From positions 32,175,295-32,239,294 of the forward strand of contig OZ023209.1 in NCBI GenBank assembly GCA_963995525.1: DNA of 64,000 nt, given 5' to 3'. Positions 10,791-24,259 of the stretch are shown one piece after another. The translations under genes and the position numbers were made by a program. The stretch is from Escarpia spicata. Its lineage: Eukaryota > Annelida > Polychaeta > Sabellida > Siboglinidae. A model generated the notes under the pieces. The model was not told the origin of the DNA. It saw only the letters and a program-made list of their open reading frames with translations, and did not search any database. Positions within the stretch are counted from its first letter, which is position 1, and each line of letters opens with the position of its first letter.

Positions 10791-13700
10791 TTTATTGAAA
10801 AGTATACCTTTAGGGAATTATATTAAACAGTAATGCGTTTTAAGGACAAAGACCTTTTTACTTATAAAATATTAACTGGTTTTAACTCATCTTATTTTAA
10901 TATATTTAATTGATGTAACTTGATCTTAATTTATCTTACATACTTTAACTCTTATTAATGCCTTTGATTGGGTTTAACCCGGATATACTGCACATTATCA
11001 ATGCCTAATCTATTATTAATTTACTGCTGCACTTACACAATTATTAAACATAGAGATTTACTACTCTGGGAGTTTCACCTACTGGTGAAGTGAACAACCC
11101 AGAGTGCCCCTCAGTGGCTATCGGAGGAGATCACAGCTGTCTAGTGATGCCACAGACTATGTAAATAGGAAGACATGGCTAGGCAGATGCTTCTCCACAA
11201 TATCTCTGTGTCCTGTCCTCTGCTTGCATGGTTCACATTGCTACATATCATCTCCCAGATTCCCAACTGTTGTACTCCCAGTACTGTAGCCACGCAAAAG
11301 TAGCACGACAGCTGAAAACTGACTTTCACTTTTTTGCTGGTTAAAAACCAGATGTATTTATAGAATTGATTCCCTTTATAAGACTCCGGAGTATGTGGTG
11401 TTGTCATCTGGAGTAACCGTTAAGAAGCTGAAGAGGTGTGACATGCAGGTGGTTTGTGTTATTGTATATAATCTATAACTATGAGAAACTTCACATTCTT
11501 ATAAACTGTTGTGCTAACGTCCATAAACAAGAACATCTGACCGACTTTTGAAAATGTTTATGAAGAAATTCGTCAGATAAGGTTTAAAATATTTTATCTT
11601 TTTCATGTCAAATTTAACTGTTTTCTACAGTAGTGTTTTGGCGGCTATCAGTGTTTTTGTCAGTCTGCACTAGATGAAAAATGGTAAATTTTACTGAGAT
11701 TTCTTGAAAAACAAGAAATTGCTAGAAAATTCATGCACAGAAAAAAAATTGACAAAATGGCAGGTACACTTGACTGTAACAACACTTCTGTAATTACATT
11801 GTGCACCTGCTTAACACTAATTAAGTAACTGCGCATTTTGCCTAATACCCACTAAACACACAGTGACAAAACAAATATAGCAATATTCATCAATGACACA
11901 ACCCACATCCATTATCAACACCTGCTGTGTATAAATCACAAACCCACTGTCAAAATGGCACCAGGGTGAAACCACAATGTTGTATTTGCATCTTCTGTAC
12001 TTTACAGACATTTCAATCAGGCATTATGATAAGCTAAGATGAGGGCTTGTGTGTATAGCAAATGCAATTAAAGTTTGGCTAAAGGTTATTTGATGGCAGA
12101 CAGAGAGTTAATCTGCAGCAGATGCCCCTGTATCTGTCTACAGCTGTTAGCAGGGAGGGGAGTGTAAATACAGGCAATCCCCACTGCACCATTAGCTGCT
12201 CTCAGGATGCCTTAATCCTTGCTGCCTATCCCAAGGGCTGGGGGAAGACATCAACTTCTAAAGACAACTTCTGCCCTCAAACCACCATTAACTGCTATCA
12301 CTAACAAACCTTGTAATGGTTTATGTAATTGCATACTGAGTGTGTAATATAAATTAAGCTGTAAATTGCAAGTTTAATTACTGGTGACGTAAAATCTGTG
12401 ATATCACTGGAAAAAATGTAATTGGTGCTTAGATAACTAGTGCAAATTCACAATGTAAACATCACATGGAAATGCAGGGGTACTTGGGAATGTCTGTGTG
12501 CAGTAGGTGGCAAACATTTCAGTCACAAGGAATTTACAATAAAAACATTTGTAAGCATGTGCGTGAAAGATGTGGAAAGAAGAAAGGACTACAACTCAGT
12601 GGCTCTGGGAACAGCAGTGTACGTGGACAACTATTTGGTTGCAAGACATTTGTTCACAAGCCATTTGTTCACAATACCATTGTTCACAAGACATTGGTCC
12701 TTGGTCTTAGTACAAATACAAGATTTTGTTAGAAGTCTACAACATGTTGTTCCATGAGCATGACAGGGCATTTCATTACATAATGCAGTGTGATGTGTCA
12801 CCATGATTCTACATTTGGACATATGACATTTAGTCACACTTTCTTTATATTCAAATCGCAAACAAAACTTGATGAAATAATGTCAGGCATAAACCATAAG
12901 CCTTAAATAACAAGTAACTCACTCACTTAGCCACTAGGTATCTGTATCGACTTTTCATAGTTTTTGCTCTGCATAACCCCCAAATATACCAGAACATCCA
13001 TAGCTGACAGCAAGAGGGGAATAATACAGAAGCTATATATAGACCTTCACAACCCAAGCTAGTTTAAAGCACACAGCAGACTATGTCACTACCTTGGTCA
13101 GTCATTGTTTGGCAAAAGCAAAATCAATGGTGCACTGGCTCACTGTAGATGAAGCCATTTTATATTTGCAAATCAGACAGACAGTGTTGTAAGATTTGTC
13201 TTCCGTTACTAGCAGGTTGAGGATGAAGACATTCCTTTGAAAAAATAACAAGATTTAACAAGATTGCCACACAGAGAATTAACTCTAGATGGCAGGTGGA
13301 CAAGAAAGCCTTCTGGCTTATCGAGAGTCCAACCCTTTTTATCTACGTGTATCCCGCCCTTCTGAGGTATGTGTAAATTTATTTATTTTTAAACATATTC
13401 ACTCTACTAGGACCCACACAATCAGCAGATAATCTGTTACATTCATTTACAATCCTTTATGAAAATGAGAACTTTCTTATATCTTATCTTATATCTACAT
13501 ATCCAACACCCCACGCACTGAAAGGTGAATCCCTCTTCCTTAGTATCTGCCCATGACTTCCCACAGTCTGACAAGGCAAAATCCACTCAACTGTGGCAGT
13601 CATCACACACCAAGTGTCGCTTTGCCTTGACTTGCCGCTTGCAAGGTGCCATTTCAGAATTTATTTAATAATAATGATAATAATCTAATTAGCTATTCAA

Positions 13701-15292
13701 AATAATTTATGTCTTTCTATGTAGTCTTTAGAAAGACTGTTTCCTCTGTATACAGTATACCAGAATGACTAAGTCTAATTAGGTGGCCTTCTACAACATA
13801 ACTATATATTTACATGTGTGTTCTCTCAGTCGAGAGTCCAGGGCTGCACCTGCATCCATCATAAATGACATTACATTGTAACTAAATAACCTGCAGACAC
13901 TGTCACAGGGAGGAATAATGTCCTCTATAAAGATACAACTTTTTCATAGATTAATACACTACTACTTTACAAGTACAAAACACATTTTTATCAAGAAAAA
14001 TATGAAATATCACATTGGTACAATGTGCAGGATGTACAATGTATCTGGGCAAAATGGGCACTTACACAAACCAAGTTTCGCTGGGTTCTCGGTGACTAGT
14101 TGAAGTATCTCTGTGTGCCTTTACATGTTTTGTGAATCGATCCATTTGCACAAGTTTTGCCTCAGGAGTACTGAAAAACATGACCTGTTTGGAAAAGATT
14201 TTTTAGCTTCACATATGTATCCCATTAACTCAGTGTCATGGTGCGTCAATATCAGCTGCTCGTTATAAACTTTTCACATCATCGGTTTTTTGTGCGATTC
14301 TAGTCTGTCTAATGTGAAGGTATTGGGATTAGTCTTCTTTACATAGCAGTTATGATTAGTAAACATGAGAACATTTGAAGAAAACATATTATTCAAAGTT
14401 TGCTTCTTCTTCCTTTTAGAGGGCTAGGCTCTTGCGAGTATATTTAGCCCTGAGATGCACATATTGTGATTTGATGGTCTGTATGCCAAATATTTAGAAT
14501 CAGGTTAAAACCTTGGTGGATTAAAACAGTTACCAGGCACTTGTCTTTCAATGGGTTGCTGGTGGTGGCCGCATGTGGTGTAAACTATGAGTCTTTTAAA
14601 GAAGTATTTAAGTGAGGACACAGGTGATGGGAGAAGAAAGAATGATAAAGAACTGGGGGTGGTTTTTAGTCTCTGAGTGACTCTTGTTCTTGGGTCAGGA
14701 GTAATTGCTTGGCTTTTCAATTCCACTGGTTAATCACATGGAGTGCTAAGTGCAGAGAAGCCACAACCTCTAATCTATGTTGTAATGCCATAAAGGAAGG
14801 GAGACCAACCAAGGTGCACCTTGTCCCAGTAATGAAGCGATCAAGGGAAAGAATTTCCTGCAGTTTCAACCAGTGGACAATATGGGCATCTTCCAAATGG
14901 CTGACCCCCCAGGTATATCTGGTTAGACCCGGTCAAGGGCGATCAGGGTAAGGCCAATGCAGCTGTCCTGCAGTGGTCATGTTCTAGTTAGACTTCCTGC
15001 TTGGTTACAGACGAAGAAAAGTGTAATGAATTTTTGAGAAATGATTTTTACAAAATTCACATGCTGTGATATAAGTGCAGAATTTCATGTGTGACAACAG
15101 TAGGTGAGAAGTTTAAGACATTTTATAGGTCACGTTTTCTTATAATCAGACAAAATGTTAACATGGTCGCCTATGGGAAAACCAACTCTGTACTGACCCT
15201 TGCACCCACCACATAGCCAGGGAATCAACTCCTACAACCCCTTCCTCCCTCCCTTGACTCTTATTCCCAGTAACATACCTCCCCGACCTGCA

Positions 15293-15305
15293 AGGTCACG
15301 GGTCA
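15293..15305 (+). promoter_or_regulatory. DR1 nuclear-receptor site candidate
   Basis: AGGTCA-C-GGGTCA is a direct repeat of two hexamer half-sites with one base between them, the class bound by HNF4/RXR-type receptors. A second pair, GGTTCA-AGGTCG, lies about 20 bp downstream at 15325-15336. Function is inferred from the motif only. Confidence 0.4.
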
Positions 15306-16041
15306 CACCCGTTGATTCGATCGGGTTCAAGGTCGCCCACCTGAATGTACTTTGATAACAATCCACCACAGATACTGACTAAGTAATTGTCGACCTGTGT
15401 GCTTTTATTCCACTTGATTGCCTTCACCTGATCCAGCATCCAGCCTCTCTTCCATTGTATCTTGGCCAGTGTCACAGTGGTTGTTTGTCCTTGTTAAGTT
15501 ATATTGAACTTTTGTATGTTTAGTTTGTGTCGGTATAAAGTAGAGTTGGCAATAATTAACTAACATGGTAAAAACATTATTTTGATGATTAGATATTCTC
15601 AAAAACTTGACTATATTGAAGGAGAAATTTACACTAACATAGGCAATGAAGCATAAAGTCGAACAAACAAAACAGTAAATCTATCAACCCTAAAACTAAA
15701 AAAAGTCAAATTTTACATAAACAATAGTGGGTACCATACAGACAAATACAACAAATTATGATGAAAATTACTTCCTGAAAACATAATTTTCTATAAATTC
15801 ACACAGAGTTAAGAAATATGTGACTTTCTCTTGGAGTTAACTATGGCAGTGAAATGAGTCTCCCATAGGCAAAGTGGTGTTGGGGGTCATCTCAACATCT
15901 TGGAGAAATTTTTGGCATACTAAATATTACATTCACATAATTCTCTGCTTACTCGAGACACAATGTACTTGCAAAAATGTATTGGCTACAGCACTGTAAC
16001 AACATTACACTTTAGTCAAAAATGAAAAAAGAAACCGCAGA

Positions 16042-16112
16042 TACGTATCGAGCCCAGCCTCACCCCGGGTGTACAGGGAAAGACCAGAAGAACCAAACAG
16101 CAACCACATGCT
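16042..16112 (+). mobile_element. LINE 3' end, solo tail copy
   Basis: 'atcgagcccagcctcacccc' followed by 'tgtacagggaaagaccagaagaac' matches the sequence just after the LINE coding remnant at 54867-54922 ('atcgaggccagcctcacccc...taccagggaaacaagacaagaac'). It is therefore probably a severely 5'-truncated copy of the same non-LTR element. Confidence 0.6.
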
Positions 16113-16539
16113 AAAACCGCAGCTCGCAGCCTTCTGGTATCAGGACAAATGGGTGTAATCAGATATTACCAGATACTTTTCACAATCAAACAACTGATAC
16201 ACTCAAGCCAAGGTTATCACAACTGCAACAAACTACCACTACCTGGCAAATAATGACATAATAGTAAGCAACAAACATGTATTGAAACAAGTAAAACTAC
16301 GTTACTGTAAACACATTTACCGTTATAATTTGGCAACACCTGGCAATTCCAGGAAACAGATGTGAACATTTTAGCAATGGTAAATACTAAATACAACCAA
16401 TAAACTGTTATATTCATTGATATTATCCAACACAAGTGCTTGTAAAACACAGAAACGAAACAACCGCCTGTATATCCGCAATATCAGGAAATTTCTAGGA
16501 AACAGAGACAAGCAATAAACATAAGTGCACAAAGATGAC

Positions 16540-17090
16540 ACAAGTTAAGGACGTGTGGTAATACAACGTCTACTCACACTCTCGTGTCTTTCACTTCCTC
16601 CTTCCTCCAGTGTCTTGCCTCTACTCCCAACTACCTGCGTGCACCTGCGTGATACCAGTCTGACCTCCCCCTGTGGTCCCGCCCACGTGTCTTTCACGCA
16701 CACCTGGCCTGACCACCAAAAGGCACCCACGAATATACCCACCAATCCACCTGACAGTTTCCGGCTGTCACTCACTGACACACACACACACATACCTGTA
16801 TGTCCTACGCAGGTACGCGCAGGGACCAATCATCTACAATCTGCCCATCTCAGCCCGACTGTTTATTCTGGGCAAGTTCGCCCAGGTTAAGTTAAGTCGT
16901 ATTATTTTCTGGCAGCTGCCATAGGCAAATAGATGACACCATGCCCTAACCCTGGCCTCGCTTTTAGCAGACAGGTGTACCAAAACATTAATCGGTGAGT
17001 GTCGAGAGCACGTAAATGGCCTCGAGATGATGGTGGGGGGCAAGGCAAGGTTGGTAGCGCGCAAAGAAGTCACTGGCAAACTTACTCTAA
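16540..17090 (-). promoter_or_regulatory. GC-rich CpG-containing patch, possible promoter and first exon
   Basis: It stands out from AT-rich surroundings. It contains a GC box and overlapping E-box (GGTCCCGCCCACGTG near 16675-16690), two ATTGG/CCAAT boxes (16741 and 16824 area), several CpGs (cgcgc at 17057) and, on the minus strand, an AGT|GTGAGT donor-like site at 16577-16572. In this reading it would be a distal 5' non-coding exon of the PCBP gene. Equally it could serve another gene or none. Open frames on both strands (94 and 111 codons) follow from low stop density in GC-rich DNA. Confidence 0.35.
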
Positions 17091-18640
17091 TCGGGTTGTC
17101 ATTGCTAAATATGTTGGGCCGATACAGGGTTAAGAGTATCTGATTTCTGTCATGTAATTTACTTTGTACCTCTGGGCTCTCACAACTATGCTATCTGTAA
17201 TTGGCCCCTACAGATAGGTTTATTTTCACCAAACTATCTTGGAGTAATCCTGATGGTTTACAGAAAAACACTGCAATGTGGTTGTAATTTGCATTCTTAT
17301 ATATAAATAATCTTTAGAATATTTCCTACAATACTATCACTATTATTTTGTCAAAAAACACTCGATAATAATGACGCCCAATCACAATGTTTGAACCCTA
17401 TGATGTGGTGTTTTTTCTTTGTGCCATTCTCTGATGTATGCACAACTTTATTTGTGAAAAACTTGTATTTTGCACCTTTCCATCACAGATCATCACTACC
17501 AAAGATTCTTCAGCGTGCCACAGAGCAGAATAACAAATACAGCACACATTATGTGCCAAATGTTCCTGACCATTGACAGATCATAACAAACCTAAAACTA
17601 TTGTTTTTAACATTTCAACTTATTTTCAATTAACCTATTATTGCCATTATCGTGTTAGCACCTTTGCGCAGGTTTTTAAACTCAATACCTGGCACATTAC
17701 AAATGTATAATATTATATAATGATGGGGAAAAGACATGTTCCCTTTTTATTTGATTTATGCAACTGTAAATGTGGCATTATCTTTACTGGTGAAAGTGGA
17801 TGATACAGCAAGTCTTAACAATACACTGCTGTATTACTAACAATAATTTGAACTGATAAAACTGACAATCATTGTTACACTTTTATAGAATGAAAACGTT
17901 CCATGCCAATAATTCAACTAATCGTTAAAATATAACTTCTGATATACATTTAATTGCAATTCTTTTCCCCTTACTTCTGCTGCAAAAGAACTATCTACCA
18001 CGACTCGCACACACCTAAGCACTGTATATTTGATGTTTCACAGAGTTCACACTCTTTGGTAAAATGTTCTTCATAACATACAGCCATCAGCACTGAAATG
18101 ACACATAGGCCAGAATATAAAAGAAAATAACATTTCAGTACAACCAGCACAATATAAACTCATGTACAATGTACACTTATACTGTGTTGGTGGGGTAAAA
18201 GAACCCCCAATATTAGCCTTTTTTTGGTATCAATTCTTGCTGGTTGCAAAAATAGAGTATTGAAGTCAATTAATTTTGGTTCAATATTTCCCGCAATGCA
18301 ATAAACAAAGGGAAACAATTTGCTAGGATTGGCCCTACACATGCATGGTGGAGTCTTGGACAACTCCCTGCTGGTACAGACCACTGTTCTGTCAGTGTGG
18401 TGGTGATACCCGGGCCTTCAGTGTACATTAGTGATCTTGGCAGACAGGGGTCAGAAACCCGCAAGGTGATACCCGGCGACTCTATTACTTAATCTGACTG
18501 TAAGTCCTTTTTGCAGTTTGTCTTGAAAAGACAATAATATAAACTGGCAACTTCAGTAAACAAACAAGGCCATGTATCCAAATATAACAATACTAATGTA
18601 TTTTATAATTATGTATAAATTTTTGTAAAATTTAATATAC
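17091..18640. other. Unique non-coding stretch
   Basis: No repeat array, exon or RNA gene is recognised. The longest frames are 60-75 codons without known motifs. Confidence 0.4.
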
Positions 18641-18768
18641 CCAGGTATGTATCATTGCCAAATGCTTGTCTACAGCATGTTAATCCTACTGGAGTGCAGT
18701 GCACTTACGTCAAATGTTCACATTTGGTCAAAGCAAAAAAAAAAATATACATGCCTGTATATATGTAC

Positions 18769-18770
<2 letters not shown>

Positions 18771-18816
<46 letters not shown>

Positions 18817-18870
18817 AATGCACGCACACACACCCACATGCACACACAAATGCATACACGCACACACACA
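18771..18870. repeat. CA microsatellite with degenerate edge
   Basis: A pure CA run of about 40 bp grades into 'cacgcaaatgcacgcacac' variants. A related 'cacacatgcacgcacac' stretch follows at 18974-19016. All open frames across it are low-complexity artefacts. Confidence 0.95.
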
Positions 18871-19019
18871 ATAGTAGATTCAAACCCATACAAACTTTAA
18901 ATTTGGCTGTAGGCAAATCCATGTGGCCCTCAAACATTCCAATTTTGAGGCTGGCACAAACATTCATATACGCACGTACGTATGCACACATGCACGCACA
19001 CATGCACGCACACACAATA

Positions 19020-21832
19020 ACATCTTCTAGGACTCTAAGGCTACTACCAGTAGCTTGAGATTAGACCAGGAACATGTTCTCCAATCTGCTTCTATCAACG
19101 TACTCAGACATCAGCTAGACCTGACACACTCCACCATCAGAGCGCACTGAAGCACTGACGGCAACAGATCACAGCACGGCTGACTGAGAGCTAAACGGTG
19201 CATTATACCTATGACATGAAGACGCGTAAACATTTGGCAGATACTCCCTAAAAACACCCCGCACTGACATTGATATGCATGAGGTGTATGTATACGCTGA
19301 ATGCATTAACGGCTGATCTTACAAAAAACCTTGAATGTTTGCGATTAAAAAACGTGCACAGATGATAACGTCTATGGAATCATGGGATTATCAGATGACT
19401 GGTCCTGTGGAACTGGAACACTTGTTCTGCAGTGCAGCATAGTAGTGGGGGGGGGATCAACTGTGAGACTGTAAATACAATTTATCTCTTTCTGCATTCA
19501 ACAAATTAACAGCAGCTTGTGTCTCACAGAAAAAAATTATGCGAAAACGTAGTGGTCATTTGTGGAGGGGTAGTTGCTGCCAGAATGCACCAATGAATGA
19601 AATATGACAATTATAAACAAAAAGGAATGATATAAAATGACATAAATTAGATATATATATATCTTTACTAGAAACAAATCTTCCACAGACCAGCTGGAAT
19701 CTCTCTAACAGAATTTTTTTAGCCGCTTGGCTAAGTGGTTGATTTTTCTTAGCAACCTTATTTTTTCTGGGCCAAAATAGAAAATGTTTTCCGTTTTATT
19801 TAGCCATGTCTAGATATTATTAGCATGCATGTTGTCAGCATGCATGCATCATGTGTTTAAATGGAAATGCACACATTGTATACAATCTCGTTAGTAGGCT
19901 AGTTTCTGGAAGTAATCTAAAAATATCTCATGTTGGCGGACGCTCATTGTGACTGTTAATTTTGCAAATGACAAATTTCTCAAATAACAAAAAATCCCAA
20001 AATAACATATATGGTAGAAAGTATAATCTAATAAGTAAATATAATTTGTAGTGCACATGTTTTCTTAAAATTAATTTTAAATGGTACTTTAAGTCAGAAT
20101 GCGGAGGTCTCATTCTAAAAAAAATCAGTGACAGAATCATCAACAAAATGATATTGGTTGTGTGTACTGGAAGAAGGAGCAGCTAGCCTACATTGGCCAA
20201 GACACAGGCTTAAGTCCTGCTTCAGCGCCCTTGTTGAAGATTCAGGTGTTGCTTCAAGGAGACTCAAGGACTGTCAGAAGGGAAGAACTTGGGATATTGG
20301 AGGCAAGCACCACGGAAAGATTTGGACCACCTGTTTACATGGCTGTTAGCTGGTGGAGTCGGTCCATCATTACCTTTTGGCTCATAGCTATTTCTGTGAG
20401 CAGCCGGAAGCTCTATGAGTTCAACCTTCTTCATCGGGTTTATTTACGACTGATTCACTTGGACAAAAACTCGACTCTGGCTCACAAAACAGTTGGTGGC
20501 GTTCACTCAATGACAACGTATTGTCAGGAGAATCTCACCTGAACAATATATTACCTGTGCAGGTTTGGTGGCCTGTCTAAAGATGTCAGAACACAGGATT
20601 GTATAAAGATGATGAATGCTTGTACGGTGCACTTGCATCTGCCTCGATACATAAACATCATGATGTCAGTACATTATGTGTGTACAGACATGTGTCAGAT
20701 AAACTCACGGAAAAAGGATTGCTAATGAAAAATGACAGTCTGACAAGAAAGCTGATGAGCAAGGTTTCAGGATGAATAGTAATAAATGTAATCATTGAGC
20801 CATCATCTGCGTGTCATTTTGCTGTTATAGAAGACATTGGATCTAGCACCAGCTGCGTAATTTCTTCCTCAAAATAAATTCAACATCATTCCCTAGATTA
20901 CCTGAAATGCCGCCTTCTTCTCTTCTCTGAGACACAAGGAAAATTCCCTTCGAAGGTTAAAAAAACCCATATCAAATCAAACGAAAAGAATGTGTGTTTG
21001 CGGCAACATTCTTTGAAAAGTAAAAGTGCGTGAAGTTTGCATTATACTGACGTTTATAGCAGTTTAACAGGAGAGAGAAACCTGCAAGTGACTGAACGAA
21101 TCGGCCACCTAGAAAAGACCTTAGGAACAATGTTGCATGCCAGCAGGTAACATTTCATCAATAAATATCCTTCTTTTTGTTCAAAATCAAAGATATTTCT
21201 ACAAATGCAAGGATCCAATTAATTTTAAAAGTTCAAGCACATCATACCTAACCACTATTACATTCATGACACCAAGTAAACATCTGAATATCTTGGTAAA
21301 AGAATCATTCACCCATGTCAATGCTACTGCACAAAACAAAAATCAGGTAGACTCCACAGGTTATTGAACCTTTACAAGGAGCACCAAATAAACCTCCACA
21401 GACTTGAAATAGTACGAATCAATTTTTAAACACGTGAGTGAGCGAAGGATTAGGCTAACTATGCAGCAACCATCTCATTGCCAAGGAAATATGCCAAGAA
21501 ACATGGCCTCACATACTGATGGAACGTACTAAAATTCCAACACATAATGTATGTCATCAGATTCTTATTTACATTTTTTCATGTCTTTAATTAATAAAAT
21601 ATACAATTTTAAGCAAACAAATAGCTTCCAGCAAAGTTGGCAATACTTGTGTCTAGTACAGGTAGTTACAACTTTGCATAACATATTATTATTTACAATA
21701 TTATTATTAATGAACTTGCAAGGTTATGACAACAAATGAAGCATTTATCCACAAATGTCTTGAACACGGACCTTTTGCTAGGCAACAGGTCACGTGATGG
21801 ACAGGTAAACTATGTGGCATGTAACAATTTTA
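19020..21832. other. Non-coding stretch with an unrecognised 126-codon frame
   Basis: A plus-strand frame at 20162-20542 is among the longest outside repeats, and the alternative frame from 20158 is also open for 63 codons. It contains no motif I recognise, and a frame of this length is expected about once by chance in 64 kb. No repeats of note are seen. Confidence 0.35.
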
Positions 21833-21840
21833 CTTCCATC
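21833..21840. repeat. hAT target-site duplication, left
   Basis: CTTCCATC directly precedes the element and is repeated exactly at 23137-23144. Eight bases is the diagnostic duplication length of hAT elements. Confidence 0.95.
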
Positions 21841-23136
21841 CAGAGCTGGGACGTAACGAAGTACAAGTACAAGTACTTCGTTACTGTCCTTGAGTAGAAA
21901 AGTTTACTTTTCGTGAGTAACGAAGTACATTTTTTAGGAGTACTTTTACTTTTAACGAAGTACAAATGTGTGTACTTTTCATAAATGTAACAAAGTATCC
22001 ATTATTTATGCTTTAAAAGTTTGGAGCTCCAAAAATATTAGTAACGAACGATAATGCCTGAAGCCCGGAACTGGTTCCCCCCAGCATAAATCCATCAATA
22101 GATATCAGCCGGAGCAACAAGTGGTAGTCTTTTCTGATTGGCTTATCATTGTCGTTACCAGGCATGATCACCAGGTGTCATTCGCGTTCAAAGATTTATC
22201 ATAGAAGGATCAGCCGAAAACGATCATTTGCAGCATCCATGGCCATACTTATCCAGTATGTTTGAGATTAAGTCAGTTCACGGGGCTACTGTTAAGTTGA
22301 TCTTTTTGTTGTGTGTGTCGATATGCCAGATCTGTTGATCACCTTCAAACCTTCCTTACACACGTGGTCGGTAAATTATTAGTGTTAGACCTACGCAGCT
22401 AAAAGGTCTTCTTGCCTCATTTTTGCTGTGCAAATATATTACACCATAACACGTCGTTATTTGTACTAAAGGTGCAAGTGCATTTAATATGAACAAAACA
22501 TGTTCTTAGATTTAGGTTCGAGCTATTAGTGACCTGAATAACGTCCCGAATTGCATTAGTGATAAACGCACGTCGAAATTCACACATTATCGCCCCAAAA
22601 CATTCCCTTCGCTGTGGCAATTTAAACTGCTAATGGTTACTCAGATTTATCTTAATAATAAATTAAGTATTGTTAGGGCCTATAAATGTTGTATATATGT
22701 ATTCTTGGTTCATGTTTTCAATATTTTGTCTCATATAGATCCCCAGGCCTGGTCGTAGACAATATTTAGTGTTCACTGTACACACTACTGAATGTGGTAT
22801 TACCATTATTTTATTTCTTTTGTCACTGTCTTGCATTGTATGTATAGTTTGTTTGAGGAGCCAGCCTGTCATTGTATCCTGCTGAGGATCCTGTCCTATT
22901 CAATAAAGTGTTTGCATTGCACACTACTGAATTCACTTGTTTGTTCGCAGTGGGTGACCATATCAAAAGTTTTTAGAGAAGTACTTTTGCATTTACTTCA
23001 AGTACATTTGGTTACTTTTTACTTGTACTTCAAGTACATTTTTCAAAAAGGACTTTTACTTTTACTTGAGTAGCTTTTTCCAAAGTTACTTGTACTTTTA
23101 CTCAAGTACAAAATAAATGTACTTGTTCCAGCTCTG
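21841..23136. mobile_element. Complete non-autonomous hAT DNA transposon, 1,296 bp
   Basis: The left end is CAGAGCTGGGAC and the reverse complement of the right end is CAGAGCTGGAAC, terminal inverted repeats with one mismatch. Subterminal regions on both sides are packed with 'aagtac', 'acttgagta' and 'ttactttt' motifs. The left one folds on itself (GTAACGAAGTAC / GTACTTCGTTAC). Exact 8-bp duplications flank it. The interior has no transposase-length frame, so it must have been moved by an enzyme encoded elsewhere. The intact duplication and ends suggest a fairly recent insertion. Confidence 0.95.
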
Positions 23137-23144
23137 CTTCCATC
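23137..23144. repeat. hAT target-site duplication, right
   Basis: CTTCCATC follows the right terminus immediately and is identical to 21833-21840. Confidence 0.95.
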
Positions 23145-23400
23145 CCTATCAACTTGATAGCACAGTAAAACTAGTCCTAACTCAATTGATGTGTTTTGGT
23201 TATATGCATGTATAATATAATTAACATGTCTTACAGATATACCCTTCAAATGTACACAAAAATATTAAATAAATCCATGAACTGCCCAACTGTGCAGTCC
23301 AGCACATGTTAATTTGTTCAAATTCTTCTTTGCGAAAGGACGCAACCACAGCATGGGAAAAGTGGAAGTCTGCAGCAATCTTTGGAATAACTGAGTAGTT

Positions 23401-23678
23401 AGTATGAACGACATGAATGTAGAGTATATGGAATATAGGACAGTGTTAGTATGAATGACATGAATACAGAGTATATGGAATATAGAGTAGTGTTAGTATG
23501 AATGACATGAATATAGAGTATATGGAATATAGAGTACTGTTAGTATGAACGACATGAATGTAGAATATATGGAATATAGGACAGTGTTAGTATGAACGAC
23601 ATGAATACACAGTATATGGAATATAGAGTAGTGTTAGTATGAACGACATGAATACACAGTATATGGAATATAGAGTAG
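23401..23678. repeat. 47-bp minisatellite, about 6 copies
   Basis: The unit is 'agtatgaacgacatgaatgt' plus 'agagtatatggaatataggacagtgtt'. Two alternating subtypes differ at aatgtaga/aatacaca and ggaca/gagta. The array starts 257 bp to the right of the hAT duplication. Confidence 0.95.
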
Positions 23679-23688
23679 CTATGCATAT

Positions 23689-24251
23689 CTACAGATTGTT
23701 TTTTTTATATCCTAAAGGAAATCTGCTTTCACTACTGCCAGTGTTTTTCTTTGATCTTTCTTTGTAAGACATAAAGTTAAGTTTTCTTGCTATTTTCTCA
23801 ACACTACTAGAAGTGACATAGGCATTTTGAAAATGGGGGAATCGTATTGTTAATTTGTGGGATGATGTTCTCACAGATCCTGGAGAGAGCCCATTACCAG
23901 TACTTCCATTTAATTCATATCCAATGTTTGTAACACAAATTTGGTCCACTGTCAATTTAAAAAATTGGCTAACAGAAAGAAATGGAAAGCTATTTTTGAA
24001 GCCATACCATGCAGAGCAATTGCATTGGTTAACTGCAGCCAGTCTGACATGATAAGTTCTGTAGTTGTATGGCTTGGTTGACCTTTTGTTTCAGTGTACA
24101 CAGGAAATGGTTCCAACACATGCAAATACCGACAAGTAACGCAACTTGCGTGTGACAGTGAGAGTGTAGGATCCAGTGGCAGCGACATTACCAAGATCAA
24201 ACAAATGAATTGATTAGTCACAGCATGCAAGGCAATGCACTGGCATGACAT
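23689..24251 (-). other. Overlapping open frames, possible decayed exon
   Basis: Two minus-strand frames overlap here. One (24251-23952) opens with a hydrophobic stretch (FICLILVMSLPL). The other has no early ATG but stays open from just after a TGA near 24104 to 23689, about 140 codons. A third frame on the same strand includes ATGSYTLTVT, which faintly resembles the end of an immunoglobulin-type domain. No intact gene can be built, and chance remains the simplest explanation. Confidence 0.15.
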
Positions 24252-24259
24252 GTTTTCTA

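Larger units (their letters stand above)
9764..16030. other. Mostly unique non-coding stretch
   Basis: No supportable exon is seen. It includes a SINE-like repeat at 10592-10790, a perfect palindrome at 10095-10117 and a DR1 site at 15293-15305. A frame at 14709-14951 precedes a possible donor (CCCCCAG|GTATAT near 14911) but its protein is not recognised. Around 12640-12700 a short motif 'ttgttcacaagNcat' repeats three or four times. Confidence 0.4.

Noticed and set aside
16545..16890. Frames of 94 and 111 codons on opposite strands
   Set aside because: They overlap head to tail in GC-rich DNA with few stops and show no protein motif. The promoter reading is preferred.
18647..19058. His/Thr and Val/Cys repeat frames
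   Set aside because: Pure CA/TG microsatellite translation.
20158..20542. 126-codon plus-strand frame as a gene
   Set aside because: No motif, no splice evidence, and a length expected about once by chance.
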